Shown here: positions 36,709-45,425 of the stretch, piece by piece
Layout: each line of letters opens with the position of its first letter
Numbering within the stretch: position 1 is the stretch's first letter
DNA from: Prevotella sp.
GTDB lineage: Bacteria; Bacteroidota; Bacteroidia; Bacteroidales; Bacteroidaceae
DNA: 64,000 nt
Direction: 5' to 3'
Assembly: GCA_022641735.1 (NCBI GenBank)
Contig: JALCDQ010000005.1
Span: 124,001 to 188,000 of the forward strand
Made by a program: the position numbers and the translations under genes
Notes under the pieces: generated by a model
Database searches by the model: none
Seen by the model: only the letters and a program-made list of their open reading frames with translations
What the model was told of the DNA's origin: nothing

Positions 36709-37209
36709 ATGGCACATCACAATTTAGATGCATTAGACAGGAAGATATTGAATATGATAGCAGATAATGCTCGTATACCCTTCCTAGAAGTAGCGCGCGC
36801 ATGCAATGTCAGCGGAGCAGCTATCCATCAGCGCATAGCTAAGCTCGACGGACTTGGTGTTCTCAAAGGCTCTCAGTTCCTCATAGACCCCGAGAAGATA
36901 GGTTATGAGACTTGCGCTTATATCGGTTTATTTCTCAAAGACCCTGAGAAGTTTGACGAGGTGGTGGAGAAGTTGAAGAGAATCCCTGAGGTAACAGAAT
37001 GCCACTATACTACGGGTGGTTTTGATATGTTCATCAAGATCTATGCCCGCAACAATCATCATCTGCTCAACATCATTCACGACAAACTCCAGCCACTCGG
37101 ACTCTCGCGCAGTGAGACCATCGTGTCGTTCAATGCAGTTATTGAGCGCCAGCTTCCTATCCCTGAGATGGAAGATGAGGCTGAAGAGGAAACTGAGGAG
37201 GAATTGTAA
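36709..37209 (+). CDS. Lrp/AsnC family transcriptional regulator
   Basis: 166 residues. The N-terminal HTH ('LDALDRKILNMIADNARIPFLEVARACNVSGAAIHQRI', of which the last part is the recognition helix) is followed by a RAM/AsnC ligand-binding domain with 'IGLFLKDPEKFDEVVEKL' and 'ECHYTTGGFDMFIKIYARN'. The C-terminus is very acidic ('EDEAEEETEEEL'), which is somewhat unusual for the family. It probably responds to an amino acid and acts as an octamer. It is a single-gene unit ending 27 bases from the convergent folA gene. Confidence 0.92.
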   Translation: MAHHNLDALDRKILNMIADNARIPFLEVARACNVSGAAIHQRIAKLDGLGVLKGSQFLIDPEKIGYETCAYIGLFLKDPEKFDEVVEKLKRIPEVTECHYTTGGFDMFIKIYARNNHHLLNIIHDKLQPLGLSRSETIVSFNAVIERQLPIPEMEDEAEEETEEEL

Positions 37210-37236
37210 AGTTCCTCCTTCACGCTTCAGGACTTT

Positions 37237-37722
37237 TTACTTATCTTTGATATAATCCACGAAAGCATAATCGAAGTTATGCTTTTCGTCTTTAGTATGC
37301 ACCTCCTTATGTTCGATTTTCCAATCATCGTAGGGAGGAAAGAAGGCATCGGCTTGCTTTGGTGTATCATCCACCTCAGTCAAACAAAGGCGGTCGGCCT
37401 TACTGATGGCTTGCTCATAGACGCTAGCTCCACCTATTATATATAGGTCTTCATCTGCTTGGCAATGTTGCAAAGCCTCTTCCAATGAGGGATAGCAGTC
37501 GCAACCGGGGAATTCGCTTTGACTTCTGCTCAGCACGATGTTGCGGCGATTGGGCAGTGCGCCTTTTGGCAGTGACTCAAAGGTGTGCCTCCCCATGATG
37601 ATCGTGTGCCCTGTGGTGAGCGCCTTGAATCGCTTCAGGTCGTTGGGAAGCCAATAGAGGAGTTTGTTCTGATAGCCGATGGCACGATTGCGAGCCACTG
37701 CGGCGATGATGTTGATGCGCAT
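37237..37722 (-). CDS. folA: Dihydrofolate reductase
   Basis: 161 residues, normal length. Motifs are 'INIIAAVARNRAIGYQNKLLYWLPNDLKRFKALT', with the substrate-binding acid at the position of 'PNDLKRF', then 'IIMGRHTFESLP', 'NIVLSRS' and 'DLYIIGGASVYEQAI'. It reduces dihydrofolate with NADPH, regenerating the cofactor consumed by the adjacent thymidylate synthase. Its ATG directly follows the thyA stop codon (TAAATG), so translation is probably coupled. Confidence 0.96.
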   Translation of the reverse strand: MRINIIAAVARNRAIGYQNKLLYWLPNDLKRFKALTTGHTIIMGRHTFESLPKGALPNRRNIVLSRSQSEFPGCDCYPSLEEALQHCQADEDLYIIGGASVYEQAISKADRLCLTEVDDTPKQADAFFPPYDDWKIEHKEVHTKDEKHNFDYAFVDYIKDK

Positions 37723-38517
37723 TTATACGGATACTTTAGCAGAGATGTGAGGCCATGGATTATAATCGGTGAGCGTGAAGTCCTCAAACTTGAAGTCGAA
37801 GAGGTCTTTCACGTCAGGGTTGAGTATCATCTTCGGCAATGGACGTGGCTCTCTGGTGAGTTGCAGTTTGGCTTGCTCGAGGTGATTCAAGTAGAGATGC
37901 GTGTCGCCGGTGGTATGGATGAAGTCGCCCGCTTTGAGGCCTGTCACTTGTGCCATCATCATTAACAGCAAGGCATAAGAGGCAATATTGAAAGGCACAC
38001 CCAAGAAGGTGTCGGCACTGCGCTGATAGAGTTGCAGACTCAATTTGCCGTCAGCCACATAGAACTGAAAGAGACAGTGGCAGGGTGAGAGTGCCATTTT
38101 CGGCATATCGGCAACATTCCATGCGCTCACCACGATGCGGCGTGACTCCGGATGGTTTTTTATCAGGTCGATGGCGTTCTTTATCTGGTCGATAGTGCCG
38201 CCTTCATAGTCGCTCCATGAGCGCCATTGCTTGCCATATACAGGCCCTAAATCGCCGTTTTCATCTGCCCATTCGTCCCAAATGGATACACCATGCTCGT
38301 TCAGATATTTCACGTTGGTGTCGCCTTTGAGAAACCACAGCAACTCATAGATGATGGATTTCAAGTGCAGTTTCTTCGTTGTGAGCAAGGGAAATCCTTC
38401 TTCAAGATTGAATCTCATCTGGTTTCCAAAAATGCTCTTAGTACCTGTTCCTGTGCGGTCAGGCTTCTCCACTCCTTCCGTGAGGATGCGGTTTAACAAG
38501 TCAAGATATTGTTTCAT
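37723..38517 (-). CDS. thyA: Thymidylate synthase
   Basis: 264 residues, the usual bacterial length. Signatures are '[17 protein letters not shown]', '[19 protein letters not shown]', the catalytic Cys in '[13 protein letters not shown]', '[23 protein letters not shown]' and '[27 protein letters not shown]' at the end. It methylates dUMP with methylene-tetrahydrofolate. The gene sits between the rRNA methyltransferase (four-base overlap with its stop region) and folA, a common thyA-folA pairing. Confidence 0.97.
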   Translation of the reverse strand: MKQYLDLLNRILTEGVEKPDRTGTGTKSIFGNQMRFNLEEGFPLLTTKKLHLKSIIYELLWFLKGDTNVKYLNEHGVSIWDEWADENGDLGPVYGKQWRSWSDYEGGTIDQIKNAIDLIKNHPESRRIVVSAWNVADMPKMALSPCHCLFQFYVADGKLSLQLYQRSADTFLGVPFNIASYALLLMMMAQVTGLKAGDFIHTTGDTHLYLNHLEQAKLQLTREPRPLPKMILNPDVKDLFDFKFEDFTLTDYNPWPHISAKVSV

Positions 38518-39773
38518 ATTTCTATTATGTTTTGTTTCATTTCAGGGATATGCGTGCTTTTGATTCTCCACTCTTGCGGATAGAGGTTGTTGGCACGATT
38601 TCCGATGTTCTTTTCAAAGCCGATGGCTCTTCCTTGATAGGTGAGTAAGACGATGCCGAGAGGCGTTCCCGCAGGCAGATTGACAGCTTCCTTGCGCAGA
38701 TAACTGATGGCCTGCTCGTAAGAGACTTCCACTTTCGGATATTGTTCTTTATCGGGCAGGATGGAGAGGGCTTTCGAGATGTCGGGTATGAGGTTCTTTC
38801 CCTTTGCCGTATCGGCTTGAATGCCATGCGAGAGGATATTCAATCCCTTGATTTGAGAGGGCAGTTGGAATCCTTCGGAACGGTCACCTGGCTTCCTCAA
38901 GACGGTCATAAACAAGCCTTCTCCACGTGTTTTACCGGGCAGAAAGCGGCAAACAGGCAGGTTGCCCGTGAGGGCTTCCGTAATGTTCCATGAGGAATCA
39001 ACAGAAATCTCGATGCCTTCAGCCCCCAATTCCGTTGCTATCCAACTGGCATTCTCTTCGTTTTCATGCGCATTGAAGGTGCAAGTGGAGTAGATGAGAT
39101 AGCCGCCGGGTTTCAAGCAGGGCCATATATCTGTCACGATTTGCCGCTGCAAGGCAGTGCATTTCTGCACGTTTTGAACGCTCCATTCGGCTATTGCGCC
39201 CTCATCTTTACGAAACATGCCCTCGCCGGAGCAAGGCACATCGGTGAGAATGACGTCGAATTGCAAACGTGTCTTTGCATAGTCGTGCGCATAATTGTTG
39301 CTCACATAGATGTCGGGATGGCCGAATTTGAGGATGTTCTCATTCAATATCTGAGCACGCGTGCGCATCGGCTCATTTGAAAAGAGAATGCTTCCCTTCG
39401 GAAGAGCCGACATGGCCACGGTGGATTTCCCTCCCGGAGCGGCGCAAAGGTCAAGCATGAGCACCGGCTCTTTCACGATTTGCCGAAGCACATGATGCAG
39501 AAACATTGAGGATGCCTCCTGAACATAGTAAAGACCGGCATGCAATAGTGGGTCGAAAGTGAAGTTGGGACGCTCGCGGAGATAATATCCGTTGTCGCAC
39601 CAAGCCACCTTTCCCTCCATGAACGGCACGCTTGTTTTGTCGGAATCGCATTTGAAAGGATTCAAGCGGATGCTTACGGGCGCCTCTTCTTGAAGTCCCT
39701 TCTCAAGCGTCTGATAGAGTTCTTCACCCATCAGATGACGTGTATATTCACAAAATTCTGCCGGTAAGTTCAT
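38514..39773 (-). CDS. rRNA cytosine-C5 methyltransferase (RsmB/RsmF, NOL1/NOP2/Sun family)
   Basis: 419 residues. The SAM-binding motif '[18 protein letters not shown]' and both catalytic cysteines are visible, in '[17 protein letters not shown]' and '[17 protein letters not shown]'. The N-terminal part has the 'VSIRLNPFK' binding region, and the C-terminal ~120 residues form the RsmF-type extra domain with a final '[15 protein letters not shown]'. It modifies a cytosine of 16S rRNA. A TATCTTTG promoter lies 23 bases upstream on the minus strand. It overlaps thyA by four bases, so the three genes form one operon. Confidence 0.92.
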   Translation of the reverse strand: MNLPAEFCEYTRHLMGEELYQTLEKGLQEEAPVSIRLNPFKCDSDKTSVPFMEGKVAWCDNGYYLRERPNFTFDPLLHAGLYYVQEASSMFLHHVLRQIVKEPVLMLDLCAAPGGKSTVAMSALPKGSILFSNEPMRTRAQILNENILKFGHPDIYVSNNYAHDYAKTRLQFDVILTDVPCSGEGMFRKDEGAIAEWSVQNVQKCTALQRQIVTDIWPCLKPGGYLIYSTCTFNAHENEENASWIATELGAEGIEISVDSSWNITEALTGNLPVCRFLPGKTRGEGLFMTVLRKPGDRSEGFQLPSQIKGLNILSHGIQADTAKGKNLIPDISKALSILPDKEQYPKVEVSYEQAISYLRKEAVNLPAGTPLGIVLLTYQGRAIGFEKNIGNRANNLYPQEWRIKSTHIPEMKQNIIEI

Positions 39774-39791
39774 TCACAATTTCGATTTCTT

Positions 39792-39823
39792 CTTGCAAAG
39801 ATAAAATTTTTTTTGTTATTTTG
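39792..39823. promoter_or_regulatory. Divergent promoter pair
   Basis: Minus strand: TATCTTTG (39803-39796) with GTTG (39827-39824) 20 bases upstream drives the rRNA methyltransferase. Plus strand: CTTG (39792-39795) and TATTTTG (39817-39823) drives the DUF6249-like gene. The two promoters overlap back to back, so simultaneous use should interfere. Confidence 0.55.
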
Positions 39824-39871
39824 CAACTAAATCGGTATTTGATGCGTCAAATAAGCAGAAAAAATCAAAAG

Positions 39872-40558
39872 ATGAATAATATGAAACATTATCTGATAGC
39901 ACTCGCACTGATGCTTACTCTCAGTGCATCAACGATGAGCGCTGCGCCTAAGCACCGCCATCATCAGCAGACAACCGCTGTCGTCAAGGCGGATACAGCA
40001 AAATCTCAAGGTGTCGTGGCGTATTCAGATACCACTCAATCGCAGCCGCAAGAAGCTCAAGATACTGTGGTGGAAGAGGATGCACATAACTCCCACAATC
40101 CAAGTTGGAACCCTTCTGACTATGACGATCCGTTCTCTTACTTTGGAGAAAACTTCGGTAGGAGTGTTGGAGGCGGCATATTAGTAGCCTTGATTATAGG
40201 GGTCATCTTCCTGTTCTTGCTTCTCCCGCTCATTGTCGTCATCTTGGTGCTCCGCTATCTCATCAAACGGCATAACGACCGGGTAACTCTTGCTGAAAAG
40301 GCAATGGAGTCTGGGCAGCCAATACCTGAATCGATGAAGCCTGTGGATAAACAGACCGATGATTATTTGTGGAAGAAAGGCATCCGCAATACGGCTATCG
40401 GCATCGGATTGGTCATCATGTTCAGCATTTGGGAGTCAACGGGATTGGCTGGAGTAGGTGCTTTGGTGGCTTGCTATGGTATCGGTCAGCTGGTGATAGC
40501 TAAGACTTCACCGAAGAATACAGATAAGGACGACAAGTTGGATAACGACGAAAAATAG
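39872..40558 (+). CDS. DUF6249-like membrane protein
   Basis: About 228 residues from ATG 39872; ATGs at 39842 and 39881 are alternatives, while the ATG at 39740 is excluded because it lies before the promoter. A signal peptide ('ALALMLTLSASTMSAAP') leads into a His/Gln-rich stretch. A membrane helix at ~105-130 is followed by 'LRYLIKRHNDRVTLAEKAMESGQPIPE', typical of the DUF6249 family, and two more short helices near the end. Function is unknown. It ends six bases before a sigma-factor gene, with which it is probably co-transcribed. Confidence 0.75.
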   Translation: MNNMKHYLIALALMLTLSASTMSAAPKHRHHQQTTAVVKADTAKSQGVVAYSDTTQSQPQEAQDTVVEEDAHNSHNPSWNPSDYDDPFSYFGENFGRSVGGGILVALIIGVIFLFLLLPLIVVILVLRYLIKRHNDRVTLAEKAMESGQPIPESMKPVDKQTDDYLWKKGIRNTAIGIGLVIMFSIWESTGLAGVGALVACYGIGQLVIAKTSPKNTDKDDKLDNDEK

Positions 40559-40564
40559 TCGGAA

Positions 40565-41107
40565 GTGAAAGATCTTGAAGACATATCTCTCGTCACTCAG
40601 GCGGCTGTGTTTCACAATAAGCGGGCTTTCGAGAAGCTGGTTGTGAAATATCAGTCGCAGGTGCGCCGCTTCTTTCTCAGTCAGACGCTGGGAGATGAGC
40701 AGTTGAGTGACGACCTTGCGCAAGATACTTTCATCAAGGCTTATCTCAATATCGATAAATTTCGCGGCACTTCGAGTTTCTCCACATGGCTTTACCGCAT
40801 TGCCTACAACGTTTATTATGACTATGTGAGGAGCCATAAACTGACGGAAGACATGGATTCGGCGGCAGTGTCGAGAAAGAATTCGGAGCAGGGCGACAGC
40901 AATCTGAAGATGGATTTGCAGCAAGCGATGGCGCTACTCTCCGGAAATGAGCGCACTTGCGTGGTTCTGCAATTGATGGAAGGACAGTCGATTGATAAAA
41001 TCGCAGATATCACCGGCATCGTGGAAGGTTCGGTGAAATCTTACCTTTCGAGAGGAAAACAAAAATTGGCAACTTATTTAAGACAAAATGGATATGATGG
41101 AAAATGA
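40565..41107 (+). CDS. ECF-type RNA polymerase sigma factor
   Basis: 180 residues with a GTG start. Region 2 reads 'NKRAFEKLVVKYQSQVRRFFLSQ...LSDDLAQDTFIKAYLNIDKFRG...FSTWLYRIAYNVYYDYVR' and region 4 reads 'LSGNERTCVVLQLMEGQSIDKIADITGIVEGSVKSYLSRGKQKL'. Both are complete. It lies six bases after the DUF6249-like gene and overlaps the next membrane protein gene by 20 bases. The next gene is the likely partner that holds or regulates it at the membrane. No target promoter can be named. Confidence 0.92.
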   Translation: MKDLEDISLVTQAAVFHNKRAFEKLVVKYQSQVRRFFLSQTLGDEQLSDDLAQDTFIKAYLNIDKFRGTSSFSTWLYRIAYNVYYDYVRSHKLTEDMDSAAVSRKNSEQGDSNLKMDLQQAMALLSGNERTCVVLQLMEGQSIDKIADITGIVEGSVKSYLSRGKQKLATYLRQNGYDGK

Positions 41108-41432
41108 TGATAAACTGATAACTCAGTTCTTTCAAGAGCAAATGCCAGACGTGGAGGACGATGGCTTTTCGAGAAGGGTAATGCACAGATTGCCTGACAA
41201 GAAGCGTCATCTGAGCCGATTGTGGACAATCATTTGCTCCGTTGTGGGTGTGGCCTTTTTCCTTCTGATAGATGGAATCGACAGTTTGCGGATAAGCCTT
41301 GGCAATGTGTTTGGCGACTTTATCGGCTCTGTTTCCTCTTTCCATATCATCGACTTCACGCCGCTTGCCGTCGCTGTGGGCATCCTCACGATTTTTGGGG
41401 TGACGCTTTATAATGTCGTCACGACAGATTAA
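41088..41432 (+). CDS. DUF5056-like membrane protein, possible anti-sigma partner
   Basis: 114 residues. The soluble N-terminus (~45 residues, 'LITQFFQEQMPDVEDDGFSRRVMHRLPDK') is followed by two membrane helices (~45-65 and ~88-110). This layout fits DUF5056-type proteins encoded after sigma-70 genes in Bacteroidales. Its first 20 bases overlap the sigma-factor gene, giving coupled translation. An anti-sigma role is inferred from gene order; no zinc or known anti-sigma motif is present. ATG 41097 is an alternative start. Confidence 0.7.
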   Translation: MDMMENDDKLITQFFQEQMPDVEDDGFSRRVMHRLPDKKRHLSRLWTIICSVVGVAFFLLIDGIDSLRISLGNVFGDFIGSVSSFHIIDFTPLAVAVGILTIFGVTLYNVVTTD

Positions 41433-41482
41433 GATAGAATACTCTCTCAATTTTTACTTTTTGATAGACCGTTTTCTGTATT

Positions 41483-41545
41483 GCAAACAACCATTGTTTA
41501 CCTTGCAGATAGCGGTCTTTTACGATGTAAAAAGGGTTTATCGGC
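41483..41545. repeat. 22-bp-period palindrome array (site C)
   Basis: Three 19-bp units start at 41483, 41505 and 41527 with 3-base spacers ctt and gat. Unit 1 is GCAAACAACCATTGTTTAC; units 2 and 3 are degenerate in one arm. The array begins 51 bases after the DUF5056 gene and is outside the long repeat that follows. Confidence 0.72.
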
Positions 41546-41649
41546 AAAAGCAAGGGACAGCATTGTGTATCTTGATTTTTAATAATATAGGCAATAATGC
41601 CGTTTGATTTTCAGGCTCTGAACAATCACAGACGACCTTAGAAATTGTT

Positions 41650-42062
41650 AACAAATTAACTTAAAATGGCTTGCAAGTTTTATGCAAGTTACCAATGAAA
41701 TATACAAAAACGTTTTATGGCATTGAACGTTTGGCCTTTTATATAGGCACGTTTGGCCAAACGAGGAGCTCATTTGGCCAAATGAGGACCTTATTAATCG
41801 TTGTTTACAGGGTCAAAAGCTACCTTTTACAAGGTAAGTAACCACCTTTTACAAGGTCAAAGGTAGCTTTTTACATCAAAATCAGACTTTTTTTAAAACC
41901 GACCTCACGAAAAAGGCCCTTTCCGTGCGTTATAAGCGACTTTATTTTTAAAGGTTCACTATATGAAGCCTTGCCTTTCGGAGAAGCTCATATCCGTTTT
42001 GCATAATTATGCAAAAACGGCATTTAGTTTTGCATAAAGTTAATCTGATATATTGAACTAAC
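41650..42062 (-). repeat. Long dispersed intergenic repeat, copy 2 (inverted)
   Basis: About 410 bases, the reverse complement of the element at 7407-7799. Shared blocks, read on the minus strand, include GTTAGTT.AATATATCAG (from 42062), the inverted repeat around TTTTGCATAATTATGCAAAA (41997-42016), 'ATAGTGAACCTTTAAAAATA', 'GGGCCTTTTT', the palindrome array and 'AAACGTTTTTGTATAT'. It occupies most of the 770-base gap between two convergent transcription units. No gene is seen in it. Confidence 0.85.
41750..41874. repeat. 22-bp-period palindrome array (site D) with TTTGGCCAAA units
   Basis: Four 19-bp units start at 41790, 41812, 41834 and 41856 (spacers agg, aag, aag). Before them stand two perfect palindromes, CGTTTGGCCAAACG (41750-41763) and CTCATTTGGCCAAATGAG (41769-41786), whose centres continue the spacing at 20-22 bp. 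A third TTTGGCC occurs at 41730-41736. The array lies inside the long repeat. Confidence 0.8.
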
Positions 42063-42203
42063 TATGACTGACAGGGCTTCAATTTAGGATTTCTTTGCCT
42101 GTTTTTTATGGTTTCAGTCACGCACAATATCTGATTGACCTCCCAAACTTTTGCAGGTGAGTCGTAAAAAGCAGTGTTCTAAAATGTGGACAGTTTTTCT
42201 TTA

Positions 42204-44276
42204 TCAATCAAAGCTGATGGTCACGCCGCCCTCGTCGTCTTTTTTCTCCTGCTCTTGCTTCTTTGGTTTCGGTGGATTCTTTAGGTTTCCCTTTTCGTCG
42301 AACATACCATAAGTGGTGCGGAGAACGATGAACTCGGTGCGTCGGTTCAATTGGTTGCAGATTTCCTGCTTGTCTTTATCTTGCTTTTTGATGAATTCTT
42401 CCGTCAGAATATCGCCCTCTTTCAGCCATGGATATTTCTCCGTAGTCTTCTTGCGAATGGTCTTCGGGCTTTCTTTTCCATAGCCTTTCGGCGTGAGGCG
42501 GTCCTTCGCTATCCCCTTATCGATAAGGTATGCAACCACCGATTCTGCCCTTTGCTGAGAAAGATGCTTGTTGTATTCGGCAGAACCTTTATAGTCACAG
42601 TGGGCACTCAGTTCGATTGTCACATTCGGATTCTCATTTAGAAGCTTCACAAGTTCGTCGAGAGCCTTTTGTGATTCCGGCCGTAAGGTAGCCTTGTCGA
42701 AATCATAGAAGATGTTGTCGATGAGCACCGGTGCGGTAATGGATGCCAATGGGAACTGGAGAACGGTCTCTTCGGAGGCTTCTGAAGGCATCACTTTCAC
42801 CTCTTCCTTATGATTCAGAAAGCCCTTGCAGGTAGCCAAGAGGATGTAATCAACGCCCGGTTTCACCACTTGCGTAAACGAGCCGTCACCCTTCACACGA
42901 AGTTTCATGTTGGTGCCATCGTTTCCCACCATATATACTTGTGCCGCTGGGAGCTCATAGCCATCAATCTCATATACCCAACCTTTGATGGTATTCACGA
43001 TTTCAGGATTCTCAAAGGCGTAGATATGGTCCCAGCCTCGCCCGTCACCTCTGTTTGAAGAGAAGAAACCTCGATTGTGCGGACCCTCGAAAGTCATGCC
43101 AAAATCGTCGCCTTGAGAGTTCAATGGATAGCCCGGATGCTCCAATTCATAGTGCCCTTTATTGTTGACTTTAGCGATGAAAATATCCAATCCGCCAAGT
43201 CCGGGATGCCCATTGCTCGAGAAATAGAGGTCACCATTCGGGCGGAAAGTAGGAAATTCCTCGTCTCCTGCCGTGTTGATAGGCTCTCCGAGGTTCTCAA
43301 CACCACCCAATCCGGTTGCCGTTAAGCGTATTCTCCATATATCCAAACCACCCTTTCCACCGGGCATATCTGAGGTGAAATAGAGCCATTGACCATCCGG
43401 AGAGATAGCAGGATGGGCGTAACTCGACAAGGTGTCGTTGCTGATTTTCAATTCTGAGGCTTTGCTCCAAGCCGCATCTGAGCGGTTGGAGGTAACGATT
43501 TGCGCATAACGAGGGGCACTTGGGTCACTTGTACATTGTGTCAGATACATCTCCAGTTGGTCGGTTGAGAAGCAGCAAGCCCCTTCGTCATAACTGGTAT
43601 TCAACCCTCCAACAGCCGCTTCGGGTTTAGTCCACTTGCCTTTATCATCCTTTTCGGATACGAAAATATCCCCGTTCTTCATTCCGGTGATACCGCTTAA
43701 CTCGTCGCCAAGGGCTTCATTGCGCGTGGAAGTGAAGTAGAGATGGTCGAAACCATCACCTGCGAGCATCGGGGAATAGTCATCTCGGCGGGAATTGAAT
43801 ACATCCATCCGCTTCACCGTATAGCGAGAGCCCTGCTCTTTAATGCGAGGAGCATTCTTAGCAGCCGATAAACCATTGAGTGCGAGTTCGTTATTCGGGA
43901 TGGAATCGAGCACCATTTGGAACTCTTCAGCAGCCTCTTTATAGTTGCCATTCTTCATCAATTGCTGCCCAAGTGCCAGATGGTCATCGATGGAAACCTG
44001 CTTATAACGGATGGCATTGCGGTAAGCAGAGATGGCTCTTTGCTGTTGGTTGATTTTATCATAGCATTGCGCCATCTTCAAGGCAACCTTTCCTCTCTGT
44101 GCTTTTTCTTTCGGTGGAAGCAGTTGGTAAGCCTTTTTATATTGTTCGGCAGCATCATTATATTCGCCTAAAGAGAGGAATCTGTCTCCCTTTTTGATAT
44201 TCCTTTCAGCCCCACAACTCATTAATAATAAGGTGAATAGAAATATAATGGCTATATATGACTTGCTTTTTATCAT
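42204..44276 (-). CDS. OmpA-family lipoprotein with TPR, propeller and regulatory-like domains (PorE-like)
   Basis: 690 residues; lipobox Cys21 (LLLMSC). Domain order: tetratricopeptide helices (~25-150, 'GEYNDAAEQYKKAYQLLP'), a PD40/WD40-like propeller (~165-440, repeats such as 'AHPAISPDGQWLYFTSDMPGG' in part and 'GDLYFSSNGHPGLGGLDIF'), a carboxypeptidase-regulatory-like domain (~445-540), and a C-terminal OmpA peptidoglycan-binding domain ('LVKLLNENPNVTIELSAHCDYKGSAEYNKHLS', first part). This is the layout of PorE, which ties the type IX secretion machine of P. gingivalis to peptidoglycan. Other T9SS genes are not in this window, so a general envelope role remains possible. Confidence 0.87.
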   Translation of the reverse strand: MIKSKSYIAIIFLFTLLLMSCGAERNIKKGDRFLSLGEYNDAAEQYKKAYQLLPPKEKAQRGKVALKMAQCYDKINQQQRAISAYRNAIRYKQVSIDDHLALGQQLMKNGNYKEAAEEFQMVLDSIPNNELALNGLSAAKNAPRIKEQGSRYTVKRMDVFNSRRDDYSPMLAGDGFDHLYFTSTRNEALGDELSGITGMKNGDIFVSEKDDKGKWTKPEAAVGGLNTSYDEGACCFSTDQLEMYLTQCTSDPSAPRYAQIVTSNRSDAAWSKASELKISNDTLSSYAHPAISPDGQWLYFTSDMPGGKGGLDIWRIRLTATGLGGVENLGEPINTAGDEEFPTFRPNGDLYFSSNGHPGLGGLDIFIAKVNNKGHYELEHPGYPLNSQGDDFGMTFEGPHNRGFFSSNRGDGRGWDHIYAFENPEIVNTIKGWVYEIDGYELPAAQVYMVGNDGTNMKLRVKGDGSFTQVVKPGVDYILLATCKGFLNHKEEVKVMPSEASEETVLQFPLASITAPVLIDNIFYDFDKATLRPESQKALDELVKLLNENPNVTIELSAHCDYKGSAEYNKHLSQQRAESVVAYLIDKGIAKDRLTPKGYGKESPKTIRKKTTEKYPWLKEGDILTEEFIKKQDKDKQEICNQLNRRTEFIVLRTTYGMFDEKGNLKNPPKPKKQEQEKKDDEGGVTISFD

Positions 44277-44323
44277 GCTCTTTTTAGTATAAACGCTGTT
44301 TTTCGCTGTTTATTATCTAAAAA

Positions 44324-45397
44324 TCAATCTGTTCCTAACCAGTATTTTGACTTTGGCAGATACGACAGAAGTTTGACGATGAGGTAAACGGTGATGAAAG
44401 TACAACAGGCGATAAGTGGTATTTTGACAAGTTCGGAGCTCGAAATTCCATCCAAAAGGTCGTGATATAGGTTGAGAAGCATGATGTGACTGAGATACAT
44501 GGCGTAACTGCAAAGGGAGATATCCACGATGAGGCGGGTCATCCAATTCTGCTTTTTGAACTCTAATTTGCTGACGAGTGAGAAGATGCCGATGACCATC
44601 ATCGCCACATTAATCACGCAGAAGTCCCATGGTATTTCAAGGTCCACCACATCTTCCACCGTGCTGATTCTCGTATTGAAGATATAAACGGTGGCTGCAT
44701 AGCCAATCAAGAGCATCATGGCAGCCGTGAATGTTGACCATACTCCATATTTTCGGAAGTATGAACCCAATATGAGATACCCCACAAAGCCGTTAAAATA
44801 ATAGAGCATCGGTGATTGATTCCAAGTGCATTCGCCCAAAACGTTGGGGTAAATCATGTGGATATAGGGCAGAAAAAGCGTTACGCCCCATATTCCCAAA
44901 TAAATTTGCATCTCTCTTTTGCTACTGCTTTTTATCCAAGGTGACAAGATTGGAATGAGCAGATAAAGGCCGATAAGCATGTAGATATACCACAGATGCC
45001 CTACTTCCACTCCCCAATTTACGGGTATATGGGCAATGTTGAGCAGGCATTGGCTGATGCTGTCGCCCCGATAAAACATATAATAGACGGCAAAAGCGAT
45101 ACACCAGAAGAGCCAAGGAAACAAGATTCGCGTGAATCTCTTGCGGAAAAAGACGGGTGTAGAGTCTTTCATTGGCAAGAGAAAATAACCTGAAATCATC
45201 ACAAACAGCCCTATGCAACTTCTCGAAAGGCTGTTGAAAAAGCCGATGGTGAAGGTGTCGGGGTAGTTGGTGAGCGTCAGATGGTCACCTATATAATAAT
45301 ATTCACTGGAGTGTTGCCATAACACTAAGAAGATGGCGATTACTCTTAGCAAGTCCAAAGCGATGTTGCGTTGCTTTCTTTGTGCGGTAGTTTCCAT
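44324..45397 (-). CDS. Acyltransferase family 3 membrane protein
   Basis: 357 residues with about ten membrane helices. It begins 'NIALDLLRVIAIFLVLWQHSSEYYY', the acyltransferase-3 motif in which the His of 'LWQH' is expected to be catalytic. 'FFNSLSRSCIGLFVMISGYFLL' and 'RKRFTRILFPWLFW' follow as usual. It O-acetylates (or otherwise acylates) an envelope sugar, polysaccharide or lipid; the acceptor is unknown. It lies 28 bases after the topoisomerase gene on the same strand and 47 bases before the OmpA gene. Confidence 0.88.
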   Translation of the reverse strand: METTAQRKQRNIALDLLRVIAIFLVLWQHSSEYYYIGDHLTLTNYPDTFTIGFFNSLSRSCIGLFVMISGYFLLPMKDSTPVFFRKRFTRILFPWLFWCIAFAVYYMFYRGDSISQCLLNIAHIPVNWGVEVGHLWYIYMLIGLYLLIPILSPWIKSSSKREMQIYLGIWGVTLFLPYIHMIYPNVLGECTWNQSPMLYYFNGFVGYLILGSYFRKYGVWSTFTAAMMLLIGYAATVYIFNTRISTVEDVVDLEIPWDFCVINVAMMVIGIFSLVSKLEFKKQNWMTRLIVDISLCSYAMYLSHIMLLNLYHDLLDGISSSELVKIPLIACCTFITVYLIVKLLSYLPKSKYWLGTD

Positions 45398-45425
45398 GAT
45401 TCAATAGGGTTGGGTGTTCAGATTA

